Below are positions 1 to 5,472 of a DNA stretch of 5,472 bases, in pieces (position 1 is the first letter of the stretch; every line of letters starts with the position of its first letter). The stretch is taken from the NCBI GenBank assembly GCA_023396625.1, contig JAEWVY010000350.1, positions 1-5,472 of the forward strand, given 5' to 3'. Both the position numbers and the translations under genes were made by a program. This DNA comes from Pseudomonadota bacterium. GTDB lineage: Bacteria; Pseudomonadota; Gammaproteobacteria; Burkholderiales; Burkholderiaceae_C. Below the pieces are notes generated by a model that worked only from the letters and a program-made list of their open reading frames with translations, did not search any database and was not told the origin of the DNA.

Positions 1-1200
1 GAACTCGACGTGATCTACGGCGGCGAGAAGCGACTGTTCAAGTCGATCCGCGAAATTATCGAAAAGTACGACCCGCCGGCGGTCTTCGTGTACCAGACCT
101 GCGTCACCGCGCTGACCGGCGACGACATCGAAGCGGTGTGCAAGCGGGCGAGCGAGAAGTTCGGCAAGCCGGTGATTCCGGTCAACGCACCCGGCTTTGC
201 CGGCCCAAAGAACCTGGGCAACAAACTGGGCGCCGAGGCCATCCTCGACTACGTGATCGGCACCGTTGAACCCGAGTTCACCACGCCCTACGACATCAAC
301 ATCATCGGTGAGTACAACCTGGTCGGCGAGCTGTGGCAGGTCAAGCCGCTGCTGGACGCGCTGGGCATCCGCATCCTTTCGTGCATCAGCGGCGACGGCA
401 AGTACAACGAGATCGCCTCGGCCCACCGCGCCAAGGTCAACATGATGGTCTGCAGCAAGTCGATGATCAACATCGCGACCAAGATGCGGCAACGCTACGG
501 CATTCCCTATTTCGAGGGCTCGTTCTACGGCATCAGCGACATGAGCGAGACGCTGCGCCAGATCGCGAAGCTGCTGGTGCAGCAGGGGGCCGACGCCGAA
601 CTGCTGGAGCGCACCGAGCGCCTGATCGAGGTGGAAGAGGCTCGGGCCTACAAGCGCATCGCCGAATACAAGGCCCGCCTGGCCGGCAAGCGCGTGCTGC
701 TGATCACGGGTGGCGTGAAGTCCTGGTCGGTGGTGGCGGCGCTGCAGGAAGGCGGCATGGAGATCGTCGGCACCAGCGTCAAGAAGAGCACCAGGGAAGA
801 CAAGGAAAAGCTTAAGGAGATCATGGGCGAGGGCGCCGACGCCCACATGATCGACGACATGACGCCGCGCGAGATGTACGCGATGCTGCGCGACGCGCGC
901 GCCGACATCATGCTCAGCGGCGGCCGCTCGCAGTTCGTGGCGCTGAAGGCGCGCATGCCCTGGCTGGATATCAACCAGGAGCGCTACTACGCCTATGCCG
1001 GCTACGAGGGCATGGTCGAGCTGGTGCATCAGATCGACCGCACCCTGTCAAACCCGGTGTGGCAGCGCGTGCGCATCGCCGCGCCCTGGGGCGACGACGG
1101 CGAGACCCTGGGGGCCGTGGCGCCGACCGCATCGACGGCGCACCTGAGCACGGTCGCGGCGCACGCCATGGGTCTTCAGCCCGAAGAGATTCCGGTCTGA
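1..1200 (+). CDS. nifE: NifE, FeMo-cofactor scaffold subunit (5'-truncated by window edge)
   Basis: NifE pairs with NifN as the NifE2N2 scaffold in the cytoplasm, where the NifB-derived cluster is matured to FeMo-co before transfer to NifDK. The frame is open from base 1 and gives 399 residues to the TGA; comparison with Azotobacter NifE as I recall it suggests about 90-100 N-terminal residues lie outside the window. Visible landmarks, numbered from base 1: Cys34 in VYQTCVTALTGDD, matching the third ligand of the bridging [4Fe-4S] cluster; Cys151 in NMMVCSKSM, matching the precursor-cluster Cys (Cys250 in Azotobacter); TGGVKSWS at 236-243; and INQERYYAYAGYEG from 324. This last motif is the NifE form and not the His-containing NifD form, which separates it from the paralogue NifD. 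The GTG at 10 is an internal Val codon, not a start. nifN follows after 14 bases. Identity is very secure. Confidence 0.97.
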   Translation, partial: ELDVIYGGEKRLFKSIREIIEKYDPPAVFVYQTCVTALTGDDIEAVCKRASEKFGKPVIPVNAPGFAGPKNLGNKLGAEAILDYVIGTVEPEFTTPYDINIIGEYNLVGELWQVKPLLDALGIRILSCISGDGKYNEIASAHRAKVNMMVCSKSMINIATKMRQRYGIPYFEGSFYGISDMSETLRQIAKLLVQQGADAELLERTERLIEVEEARAYKRIAEYKARLAGKRVLLITGGVKSWSVVAALQEGGMEIVGTSVKKSTREDKEKLKEIMGEGADAHMIDDMTPREMYAMLRDARADIMLSGGRSQFVALKARMPWLDINQERYYAYAGYEGMVELVHQIDRTLSNPVWQRVRIAAPWGDDGETLGAVAPTASTAHLSTVAAHAMGLQPEEIPV

Positions 1201-1202
1201 AC

Positions 1203-1207
1203 AGGAG
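1203..1207 (+). promoter_or_regulatory. Ribosome binding site of nifN
   Basis: AGGAG lies 7 bases before the ATG at 1215. It fixes that ATG as the nifN start, although the frame stays open upstream to about 1059 inside nifE. Confidence 0.8.
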
Positions 1208-1214
1208 ACACGTC

Positions 1215-2621
1215 ATGGCAAACGTCGTCGAATCCAAGAAGGCCTGCGCGGTCAACCCGCTCAAGATGAGCCAGCCGCTGGGCGCGAGCATGGCCTTCCT
1301 CGGGCTGGACAGCTGCATGCCGGTTATGCACGGCTCGCAGGGCTGCACCTCGTTCGGCCTGGTGCTGCTGGTGCGGCACTTCAAGGAAGCTATCCCGCTA
1401 CAGACCACGGCCATGAACGAGGTCACCACCATCCTCGGCGGCTACGAGAACATCGAGGCGGCGCTGCTGAACATCCGCAAGCGCGCGTCGCCCAAGCTGA
1501 TCGCGATCTGCTCCACCGGCCTGACCGAGACCAAGGGCGACGACGTCAACGGCTTCCTCGCGCTGGCGCGGCAGAAGCACTCGGAACTGGCCGACACCGA
1601 AATCATCTACGTGTCCACGCCCGACTACGTCGGTGCGTTCGAGGACGGTTTCAAGCACGCCATCACCGGCATCGTGAATTCGCTCGTGAAGCCGCTGCCG
1701 CTCGTGCAGGACCAGGTCACGCTGCTGCCGGGCAGCCACCTGTCGCCCGGCGACATCGACGAGTTGCGCGAGATCATCGAAGCCTTCGGACTCAAAGCTA
1801 TCGTGCTGCCCGACCTGTCGGGTTCGCTGGACGGCCACATCCCGCCCGACTGGCGCGGCACCACACTGGGCGGCACCTCGCTCGAAGACATCCGCGCGGC
1901 CGGGGCTTCGTCGTGGACCATCGGTGTGGGCGAGCAGACCCGCGAAGGCGCCGAGGCGCTGCAGGCCATCAGCGGCGCGCCCTTCGAGATCTTCGAGCGC
2001 CTGACCGGCATCGAGGCCAACGACCGCTTCCTGATGCGCCTGTCTCAATACAGCAGCCGCCCGGTGCCGGCCAAATACCGCCGCCAGCGCAGCCAACTGC
2101 TGGACGCCATGCTCGACGGTCACTTCTACACCGGCGGCATGACGGTGGCCATTGGCGCCGAGCCCGATTTGCTACTGGCCATCGGCGCGCTGCTGCACGA
2201 GATGGGTGCCGAGCTGAGTTGCTGCATCAGCACGACAAAGTCCGCTGCGCACGCGCTGCTGCCGGCCGAGACGGTGCTGCTCGGTGACCTGGAGGACCTG
2301 GAACAGGGTGCGAAGGACTGCGACCTGATCGTGACACACGCGCACGGCCGCCAGGCGGCCCAGCGCCTAGGCAAGCCGCTGCTGCGCATGGGCTTTCCGG
2401 TGTTCGACCGCATCGGCAACGCGCACCGGGTGCAGGTCGGCTACCGGGGGACGATGAACCTGATCTTCGAGATCGCTAACCTGATGATCGAGCAGATCCC
2501 GCATCACCACGAGTGCGACTGGCCCCTGACACCCGAAGCGCGCCGCGCCGCCATGGCACAGCGACGTAACCCTCTACCCGGGACCGATCCCGACGCGACC
2601 CTGGCCGCTGCCAGTGCCTGA
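1215..2621 (+). CDS. nifN: NifN, FeMo-cofactor scaffold subunit
   Basis: This is the second subunit of the NifE2N2 scaffold, a paralogue of NifK, and is complete at 468 residues, normal for the family. The start is set by AGGAG 7 bases upstream and by an N-terminus that aligns without gaps to my recollection of Azotobacter NifN. The single conserved cluster ligand falls at Cys44 in HGSQGCTSF, the same number as in Azotobacter. Other family blocks are RHFKEAIPLQTTAMNEV (about 54-70), STGLTETKGDD (100-110), LPDLSGSLDGH (198-208) and, near the C-terminus, GDLEDLE and a GYRGTMNLIFEIANLM block. Residues 336-337 are adjacent cysteines (SCC), and Cys11 and Cys34 are also present; I do not recall these as conserved, and their role is unknown. 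The C-terminal tail of about 30 residues is Arg/Ala/Pro-rich and looks family-variable. nifX begins 16 bases downstream, so the gene is translated as part of the same operon. Confidence 0.97.
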   Translation: MANVVESKKACAVNPLKMSQPLGASMAFLGLDSCMPVMHGSQGCTSFGLVLLVRHFKEAIPLQTTAMNEVTTILGGYENIEAALLNIRKRASPKLIAICSTGLTETKGDDVNGFLALARQKHSELADTEIIYVSTPDYVGAFEDGFKHAITGIVNSLVKPLPLVQDQVTLLPGSHLSPGDIDELREIIEAFGLKAIVLPDLSGSLDGHIPPDWRGTTLGGTSLEDIRAAGASSWTIGVGEQTREGAEALQAISGAPFEIFERLTGIEANDRFLMRLSQYSSRPVPAKYRRQRSQLLDAMLDGHFYTGGMTVAIGAEPDLLLAIGALLHEMGAELSCCISTTKSAAHALLPAETVLLGDLEDLEQGAKDCDLIVTHAHGRQAAQRLGKPLLRMGFPVFDRIGNAHRVQVGYRGTMNLIFEIANLMIEQIPHHHECDWPLTPEARRAAMAQRRNPLPGTDPDATLAAASA

Positions 2622-2625
2622 CCAC

Positions 2626-2630
2626 AGGAG
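2626..2630 (+). promoter_or_regulatory. Ribosome binding site of nifX
   Basis: AGGAG lies 7 bases before the ATG at 2638 and identifies it as the nifX start. The spacing is the same as for nifN and nifQ. Confidence 0.78.
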
Positions 2631-2637
2631 AACCTCT

Positions 2638-3051
2638 ATGAAGATCGCTTTTTCGACCCAGGACAAGGAAAGCGTCAACGCCCACTTCGGGTGGGCCAAG
2701 CACATCCTGGTCTATGAACTCGACGCCACCGGCCACCGCTTCGTCCAGAGCTTCGATTTCGGCGACAAGCTGGAGGAGGACGGCGACGAGGACAAGCTCG
2801 CCCCCAAGCTGGCCGTCATTCACGACTGCGCCATCGTCTATGTCGCGGCCATCGGCGGTTCGGCCGCCGCCCGCGTGGTGGCCGCCAAGATCCACCCTAT
2901 CAAAGTGCCGCAGCCCGAACCCATCGCCGAGATCCTGGACAAGCTGCAGGTGGTGCTGCAAGGCACGCCACCCCCCTGGCTGCGCAAGGCGCTTCAGCGC
3001 GATGCCGCCCCTTCCCATGATTTTGAAGACGACGAGGTGACCCATGGCTGA
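2638..3051 (+). CDS. nifX: NifX, FeMo-cofactor precursor binding/carrier protein
   Basis: NifX is a small cytoplasmic protein of the NifX/NifB-C-terminal/NafY family (dinitrogenase iron-molybdenum cofactor binding domain). It binds NifB-co and later precursors and passes them to and from NifEN. The product is 137 residues, essentially the domain alone: MKIAFSTQDKESVNAHFG at the N-terminus with the family HFG motif (16-18), an acidic EDGDEDKLAPKL segment (about 47-58), AIGGSAAARVV (71-81), and a C-terminal PPPWLRKALQR (111-121) followed by an acidic tail. It is shorter than Azotobacter NifX, which has about 20 extra N-terminal residues, but the AGGAG before 2638 supports this start. Its last 8 bases overlap the start of the DUF269 gene, implying translational coupling. 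Distinction from other family members rests on position between nifN and DUF269, and is firm. Confidence 0.95.
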   Translation: MKIAFSTQDKESVNAHFGWAKHILVYELDATGHRFVQSFDFGDKLEEDGDEDKLAPKLAVIHDCAIVYVAAIGGSAAARVVAAKIHPIKVPQPEPIAEILDKLQVVLQGTPPPWLRKALQRDAAPSHDFEDDEVTHG

Positions 3052-3532
3052 AACCGCCACCCCCGAGACCGATGCTGCCAGCGACGAGGCCATGCTGGCC
3101 ACCCCCTTCGTGCAGCAGCTGGTCAAGCAGATGCGCGCGCAGGACACCCACGGCCAGTGGGAAGGCAAGAGTGATCTGGAGATCCTCAAGCCTTTCGTCC
3201 TCACGCCCGAAGAACGGCGCGCCATTCCCATCATGGGCGACCCGGACCCCGAGACCTTGTGGCACCTGGAGATCTTCTACAACGCCATCGCCGTCGCGAT
3301 CGAGCGCGAGACCGGCCAGATGGTCTCGCCCATGATGAAGATGAGTCATGAAGGCTTTGGCCGCATGGTGCTGATCGCCGGCCGCCTGGTGGTGGTAAAC
3401 AAGCAGCTTCGCGACGTGCACCGCTTCGGCTTCCCCTCGCTGGCCAAGCTGGCCGAGGCCGGGGGCAAGTTCCTCACCGAGGCCGTGACCATAATCCGCT
3501 CCTACCCCGAAGTGGCCAATTACGGAACCTGA
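3044..3532 (+). CDS. NifX-associated nitrogen fixation protein (DUF269)
   Basis: This 162-residue protein belongs to the DUF269 family, found almost only in nif clusters directly after nifX. Its biochemical role is not established, though a part in cofactor assembly is presumed from context. After a variable Ala/Thr/Glu-rich N-terminus (1-20) the protein shows the family's conserved core: FVQQLVKQMRAQDTHGQWE (22-40), ERRAIPIMGDPDPETLW (57-73), SPMMKMSHEGFGRMVLIAGR (95-114) and RDVHRFGFPSLAKLAE (123-138), ending in SYPEVANY. No cysteines, signal peptide or membrane segment are visible, so it is a soluble protein without an obvious iron-sulfur site. The ATG overlaps the nifX end (ATGGCTGA, 3044-3051), preceded by a GAGGTGA ribosome site at 3034-3040. 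The stop is 2 bases from the next ATG. Family assignment is firm; function is unknown. Confidence 0.95.
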   Translation: MAETATPETDAASDEAMLATPFVQQLVKQMRAQDTHGQWEGKSDLEILKPFVLTPEERRAIPIMGDPDPETLWHLEIFYNAIAVAIERETGQMVSPMMKMSHEGFGRMVLIAGRLVVVNKQLRDVHRFGFPSLAKLAEAGGKFLTEAVTIIRSYPEVANYGT

Positions 3533-3534
3533 CC

Positions 3535-3735
3535 ATGAGCGAAACCGCCGACGAACTCAAGCTGCGCCTGAAGAAGCTCAATGCCCAGGCGACGCAGGCC
3601 AAGATGGACCTGCACGACCTGTCCGAAGAGCTGCCGACCAACTGGGAAAACATCCTGTCGGTGGCGCAGCGCTGCCACGATGCCTACGCCGCGCTGATTG
3701 AGGCCCGCAAGATCGCCGCAGCGGCCGCGGCCTGA
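3535..3735 (+). CDS. Small nif-associated coiled-coil protein (DUF683 / CCE_0567-type)
   Basis: This 66-residue, mostly helical protein fits the DUF683 family of small nif-cluster proteins, whose cyanobacterial member CCE_0567 is a helical-hairpin (Rop-like) protein. Function is unknown. Residues 5-32 form a charged amphipathic helix (ADELKLRLKKLNAQATQAKM...), followed by the family turn motif LPTNWENI (33-40) and a second helix, VAQRCHDAYAALIEARK (43-59). The protein ends in six consecutive alanines, encoded by mixed GCN codons. The single Cys47 is not part of any obvious metal motif. Translation is probably coupled to DUF269, whose stop lies 2 bases before the ATG; only a weak GGAA (3524-3527) serves as a ribosome site. 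It always travels with nifX/DUF269 in clusters of this type, which argues for a helper role in the same pathway, perhaps as a dimeric adaptor (inference). Confidence 0.9.
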   Translation: MSETADELKLRLKKLNAQATQAKMDLHDLSEELPTNWENILSVAQRCHDAYAALIEARKIAAAAAA

Positions 3736-3748
3736 CCGGGAAAACACC

Positions 3749-4057
3749 ATGAGCGCCTTTTCCGTCACCCTGCCCAGCGGCGCGACCTGGACGCCGACCT
3801 TCGTGGCCGAGCTGGACGAAGACAAATGCATCGGCTGTGGCCGCTGCTTCAAGGTCTGCCCGCGCGGCGTGCTCGAACTCGTCGGCCTGACCGACGAGGG
3901 CGAACGCATCAGCGTGAACCTGGACGACGATGACGATGACGAGGAATACGAGAAAAAGGTGATGACGATCGCACATCAGGAACTTTGCATCGGCTGCACC
4001 GCCTGCTCGCGCATTTGTCCCAAGAAGTGCTACACGCACGCCCCCGCCAACGCCTGA
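3749..4057 (+). CDS. fdxB: Nif-specific ferredoxin III, 2[4Fe-4S]
   Basis: This is a 102-residue soluble electron carrier. Two full cluster motifs are present: Cys27-x2-Cys30-x2-Cys33-x3-Cys37-Pro (CIGCGRCFKVCP) and Cys80-x2-Cys83-x2-Cys86-x3-Cys90-Pro (CIGCTACSRICP), with an extra Cys94. The N-terminal SVTLPSGATWTPTFV and C-terminal KCYTHAP blocks, and the 42-residue linker between the motifs, are typical of the nif-specific ferredoxin III family. They distinguish it from short FdxN-type ferredoxins, which have closer motifs. The linker carries a strongly acidic run (residues 59-66, six Asp then two Glu). It probably supplies low-potential electrons to nitrogenase or to cofactor assembly; which one cannot be read from sequence. 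The ATG at 3749 is chosen because it matches the family N-terminus; the upstream GGGAAAA is a weak ribosome site. It lies 13 bases after the DUF683 gene and 11 before nifQ. Confidence 0.94.
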   Translation: MSAFSVTLPSGATWTPTFVAELDEDKCIGCGRCFKVCPRGVLELVGLTDEGERISVNLDDDDDDEEYEKKVMTIAHQELCIGCTACSRICPKKCYTHAPANA

Positions 4058-4061
4058 GGAG
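4057..4061 (+). promoter_or_regulatory. Ribosome binding site of nifQ
   Basis: AGGAG overlaps the last base of the fdxB stop codon and lies 7 bases before the ATG at 4069. It decides the nifQ start against the longer open frame that runs back into fdxB. Confidence 0.78.
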
Positions 4062-4068
4062 TGCCGCC

Positions 4069-4470
4069 ATGCTGGCCCCGGTCGCCCCCCGCCTGGACTG
4101 GTCTGTTCTGGAGGTACGCATGCGCTCGCGCAACGACGAAATTGACGACCTGATGGCACTGCTGCTTGATCATGCCGACGGTGCCGTAGGCAGCAAGGCC
4201 GACCGGTACCACATGGCGTGGCTGATCGCGTGCGCAAGCCTGGGTGATGGGCATCTCTGGCAGGACCTCGGGTTGCCGTCCCGTGAGACCCTGACGACAC
4301 TGATGCGCCGCTGGTTTCCGGGGCTTGTCGCCCTCAACAGCGGCAACATGCGCTGGAAGAAGTTTCTCTACCGGCAGCTATGTCTGAAGGAGGACATCCT
4401 GATCTGCAAGTCGCCGACCTGCGCGGATTGCTCCGACCATGTGACTTGCCATGGACAGGAACTGAACTGA
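4069..4470 (+). CDS. nifQ: NifQ, molybdenum donor for FeMo-cofactor synthesis
   Basis: NifQ is an iron-sulfur protein that carries molybdenum and delivers it, with NifH and NifEN, during FeMo-co maturation. The product is 133 residues. The conserved core is present: MAWLIACASLGDGHLWQDLG (49-68), SRETLTTLMRRWFP (71-84), NMRWKKFLYRQLC (93-105), and the diagnostic C-terminal cluster motif Cys113-x4-Cys118-x2-Cys121-x5-Cys127. All four motif cysteines and the preceding Cys105 are intact, so the protein looks functional. It is shorter at the N-terminus than many NifQ proteins (about 170-200 residues), a variable part of the family. The start is supported by AGGAG at the right spacing, and no better upstream start exists that would not overlap fdxB. 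It is the last recognisable nif gene here; downstream lies a transposase remnant. The C-terminus HGQELN looks natural and not cut by the insertion. Confidence 0.94.
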   Translation: MLAPVAPRLDWSVLEVRMRSRNDEIDDLMALLLDHADGAVGSKADRYHMAWLIACASLGDGHLWQDLGLPSRETLTTLMRRWFPGLVALNSGNMRWKKFLYRQLCLKEDILICKSPTCADCSDHVTCHGQELN

Positions 4471-4472
4471 TC

Positions 4473-4497
4473 CCATTCAAAGAGAGACTTGGAATGG
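4473..4497 (+). other. Imperfect stem-loop just after nifQ
   Basis: CCATTC (4473-4478) pairs with GAATGG (4492-4497). Inside a single A-G mismatch, AAG (4480-4482) pairs with CTT (4488-4490) around a 5-base loop. It starts 3 bases after the nifQ stop, so it could end or protect the 3' end of the nif transcript. There is no T-run after it, so it does not qualify as an ordinary intrinsic terminator. Bases 4471-4525 show nothing else I can name. Confidence 0.35.
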
Positions 4498-4525
4498 TTG
4501 GCGTTGCCGGCAGGTCAGGCGACTC

Positions 4526-4934
4526 TGCGTCCAAAGAGGTGGCCTTCAGACGCCGGCGATCAGGGGCAACAACAAGCGCATGGCCTGTCCGTCACGCCCC
4601 TGTTGCCAACAAGGGGCAGATGCGCTGGCGCAGCTTCGACGGTGCGCTCCTCTACCTGTCCCGTTACAGTTCGGAGCTCAACCCTGATGAAATGGCCAGT
4701 GCGGACATCAAGCAGGCGGTCGTGAAGCCTGCCCCGGCGCGCACGAAGAAACGCCACCTCGTCAAAGCCACTGCGCGGCATCTGCGTTGCGTGCAAAGGC
4801 AGCCCGAGCGGATTCGCAAAGGTTTCGAGCATGGTGCCGTTCGCTATGCCGCTTGCTTCAAGTTGGTTGAGGCCGTCTCAATGGTGCTTCGGAAAAATCT
4901 GGCATATCAGCCAGAACTCAGTATCAGAAGGTGA
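4526..4934 (+). pseudogene. IS630-family transposase remnant (frameshifted, internally deleted)
   Basis: The 3' half of a DDE transposase gene of the IS630 family, now non-functional. Recognisable pieces are QTPAIRGNNKRM (4547-4582), perhaps GLSV one frame over (4582-4593), then VANKGQMRW (4602-4628) and YSSELNPDEMASADIKQAV (from 4665) in a third frame, followed by PAPARTKKRHLVKATARHLR and VQRQPERIRKGFEHGAVRYAA. The ELNPDE block holds the family's third catalytic residue (Glu at 4689-4691). The N-terminal helix-turn-helix region and first Asp are missing. Between MRWRSFDGAL and LYLSRYSS about 40-50 residues normally present, including the LDN..VHH block with the second Asp, are absent, with a junction near 4647-4652. 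The frame runs past the usual RYAA ending to a TGA at 4932, so the native stop seems lost and the true IS end may be near 4857. Base composition is less GC-rich than the nif genes. Family call is firm; the frameshift positions are approximate. Confidence 0.82.
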
Positions 4935-4944
4935 TTGTTTGCTA

Positions 4945-4979
4945 TAAAAAAGAAGTTTTTGATCGCCCTGGGCAGGGCG
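4945..4979 (-). terminator. Probable intrinsic terminator of the EVE-domain gene
   Basis: CGCCCT (4964-4969) and AGGGCG (4974-4979) form a perfect 6-bp GC stem with a 4-base loop. Read on the minus strand, the hairpin begins 3 bases after the stop codon and is followed by a T-rich tract (ATCAAAAACTTCTTTTTT). The first Ts come a few bases late and the tract is interrupted, so it may be weak. The AT-rich arms (AAAAA/TTTTT, 4946-4960) could also let it act on plus-strand transcripts. Confidence 0.5.
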
Positions 4980-4982
4980 TTG

Positions 4983-5465
4983 TCAGGCCCGTGGGTCCTC
5001 GGGGAGGCCGAGGTGGGTGAGGATCAGCCGCCAGTGCGCCGGTTCCACCGAGGTGATGGACAGGCGGTTGCCCTTGCGCAGCACCAGCAAGTCTTGTAGG
5101 CCAGGGATCTGGCGCAGTTCAGGCAGGCCCAGGGTCCGCGTTTTGCGTTGCACCTGCACATCCACCAGCTGCCACCGCGGGGCGTCGGGGCGGGATGCCG
5201 GGTCGAAGTAAGGCGAGGCCGGGTCGTATTGCGTGGGGTCGGGGTAGGGCGGGCCGGCCACGCGCGCGACGCCGACGATGCCGGGCTCCGCGCAGCTCGA
5301 GTGGTAGAACAGCACGCCGTCGCCGACCCGCATGATGTCGCGCATGAAATTGCGTGCCTGGTAGTTGCGCACGCCCACCCACGCGACAGTGGCGTTGGGG
5401 GCGGCCAGCGAGTCGTCCACCGAGCATTCGCTGGGTTCGGACTTCATCAGCCAGTAACGGGTCAT
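4983..5465 (-). CDS. EVE domain-containing protein
   Basis: A complete 160-residue soluble protein made up of one EVE domain, a PUA-like fold related to human THYN1. Family members are thought to recognise modified bases in DNA or RNA, but the role of this stand-alone bacterial form is not established. Conserved blocks are YWLMKSEPSE (4-13), the S-x-DD motif (16-19 region), WVGVRNYQARNFMR (29-42), GDGVLFYHSSCAEPGIVGVARV (48-69) with the aromatic cage region, YPDPTQYDPASPYFDP (74-89) and a C-terminal RLSITSVEPAHW segment (134-145). Length matches the family. The start ATG sits 7 bases from the window edge, so its ribosome site and promoter cannot be seen. It is convergent with the nif operon and has no link to nitrogen fixation; it probably belongs to the general chromosome beyond the nif cluster. 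Confidence 0.93.
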   Translation of the reverse strand: MTRYWLMKSEPSECSVDDSLAAPNATVAWVGVRNYQARNFMRDIMRVGDGVLFYHSSCAEPGIVGVARVAGPPYPDPTQYDPASPYFDPASRPDAPRWQLVDVQVQRKTRTLGLPELRQIPGLQDLLVLRKGNRLSITSVEPAHWRLILTHLGLPEDPRA

Positions 5466-5472
5466 GGGGCGC

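Noticed and set aside
1059..1214. Longer NifN starting inside nifE
   Set aside because: The added residues are Arg/Ala/Gly-rich shadow translation of nifE. The ATG at 1215 has a good ribosome site and matches the family N-terminus.
1398..2123. Long minus-strand open frame (241 codons) opposite nifN
   Set aside because: It is an antisense shadow of a high-GC gene, with low-complexity Arg/Ala/Val/Gly-rich translation and no recognisable domain.
4154..4172. TGGCAC followed by TTGA, resembling a sigma-54 promoter
   Set aside because: The spacing is one base too long, the -12 element lacks the GC dinucleotide, and it lies inside nifQ with no gene just downstream that would need it.
3578..4300. 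Minus-strand open frame of 240 codons opposite DUF683, fdxB and nifQ
   Set aside because: The three plus-strand genes under it are clearly real, and the antisense translation matches no family I recognise.
4380..4934. A 184-residue open frame starting inside nifQ and running through the transposase remnant
   Set aside because: Its first part is an out-of-frame reading of nifQ, and only the part from about 4602 resembles a transposase. It is a chance open frame joining two unrelated pieces, not a fusion gene.
4942..4947. TATAAA, a possible -10 element on the plus strand
   Set aside because: There is no matching -35 at the right distance that I can see. Transcription from it would run antisense into the EVE gene with no plus-strand gene to serve.
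1..5472. CRISPR array, tRNA, rRNA or tandem repeats
   Set aside because: I saw no regularly spaced repeats and no tRNA- or rRNA-like segments; nearly all of the window is accounted for by protein genes and the IS remnant.

Overview
The window is the distal part of a nitrogen-fixation (nif) operon for nitrogenase cofactor biosynthesis. It is followed by a decayed insertion sequence and then an unrelated gene on the opposite strand. The sequence is GC-rich, with strong G/C third-position bias in the nif genes. The gene order nifE-nifN-nifX-DUF269-DUF683-fdxB-nifQ is typical of diazotrophic Proteobacteria. The protein flavour and the EVE-domain neighbour make a betaproteobacterium (Burkholderiales or Rhodocyclales type) my best guess, but the genus cannot be fixed from this sequence.

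Positions 1-4470 (+ strand) carry seven genes in one direction with gaps of 2 to 16 bases and one 8-base overlap: the 3' part of nifE (cut by the window edge), nifN, nifX, a DUF269 'NifX-associated' gene, a 66-residue DUF683 coiled-coil protein, a nif-specific 2[4Fe-4S] ferredoxin (fdxB type) and nifQ. NifE and NifN form the scaffold on which the NifB-derived iron-sulfur precursor matures to FeMo-co. NifX binds and carries cofactor precursors, and NifQ supplies molybdenum. The ferredoxin probably supplies electrons. The DUF269 and DUF683 proteins are conserved nif partners of unsettled function. No promoter is visible inside the cluster, so transcription probably comes from upstream of the window.

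Positions 4471-4934 hold no intact gene. An imperfect stem-loop lies directly after nifQ. Beyond it is the eroded 3' half of an IS630-family transposase gene, with apparent frameshifts and an internal deletion that removes the region of the second catalytic Asp.

Positions 4935-5472 hold a short AT-rich stretch, a hairpin that fits a terminator for the minus strand, and a complete EVE-domain protein gene on the minus strand (start 5465, stop 4983), convergent with the nif operon. The IS remnant sits where the nif cluster gives way to what looks like general chromosomal DNA. I found no undescribed system. The most open questions are the two unknown-function nif genes and the nif boundary.
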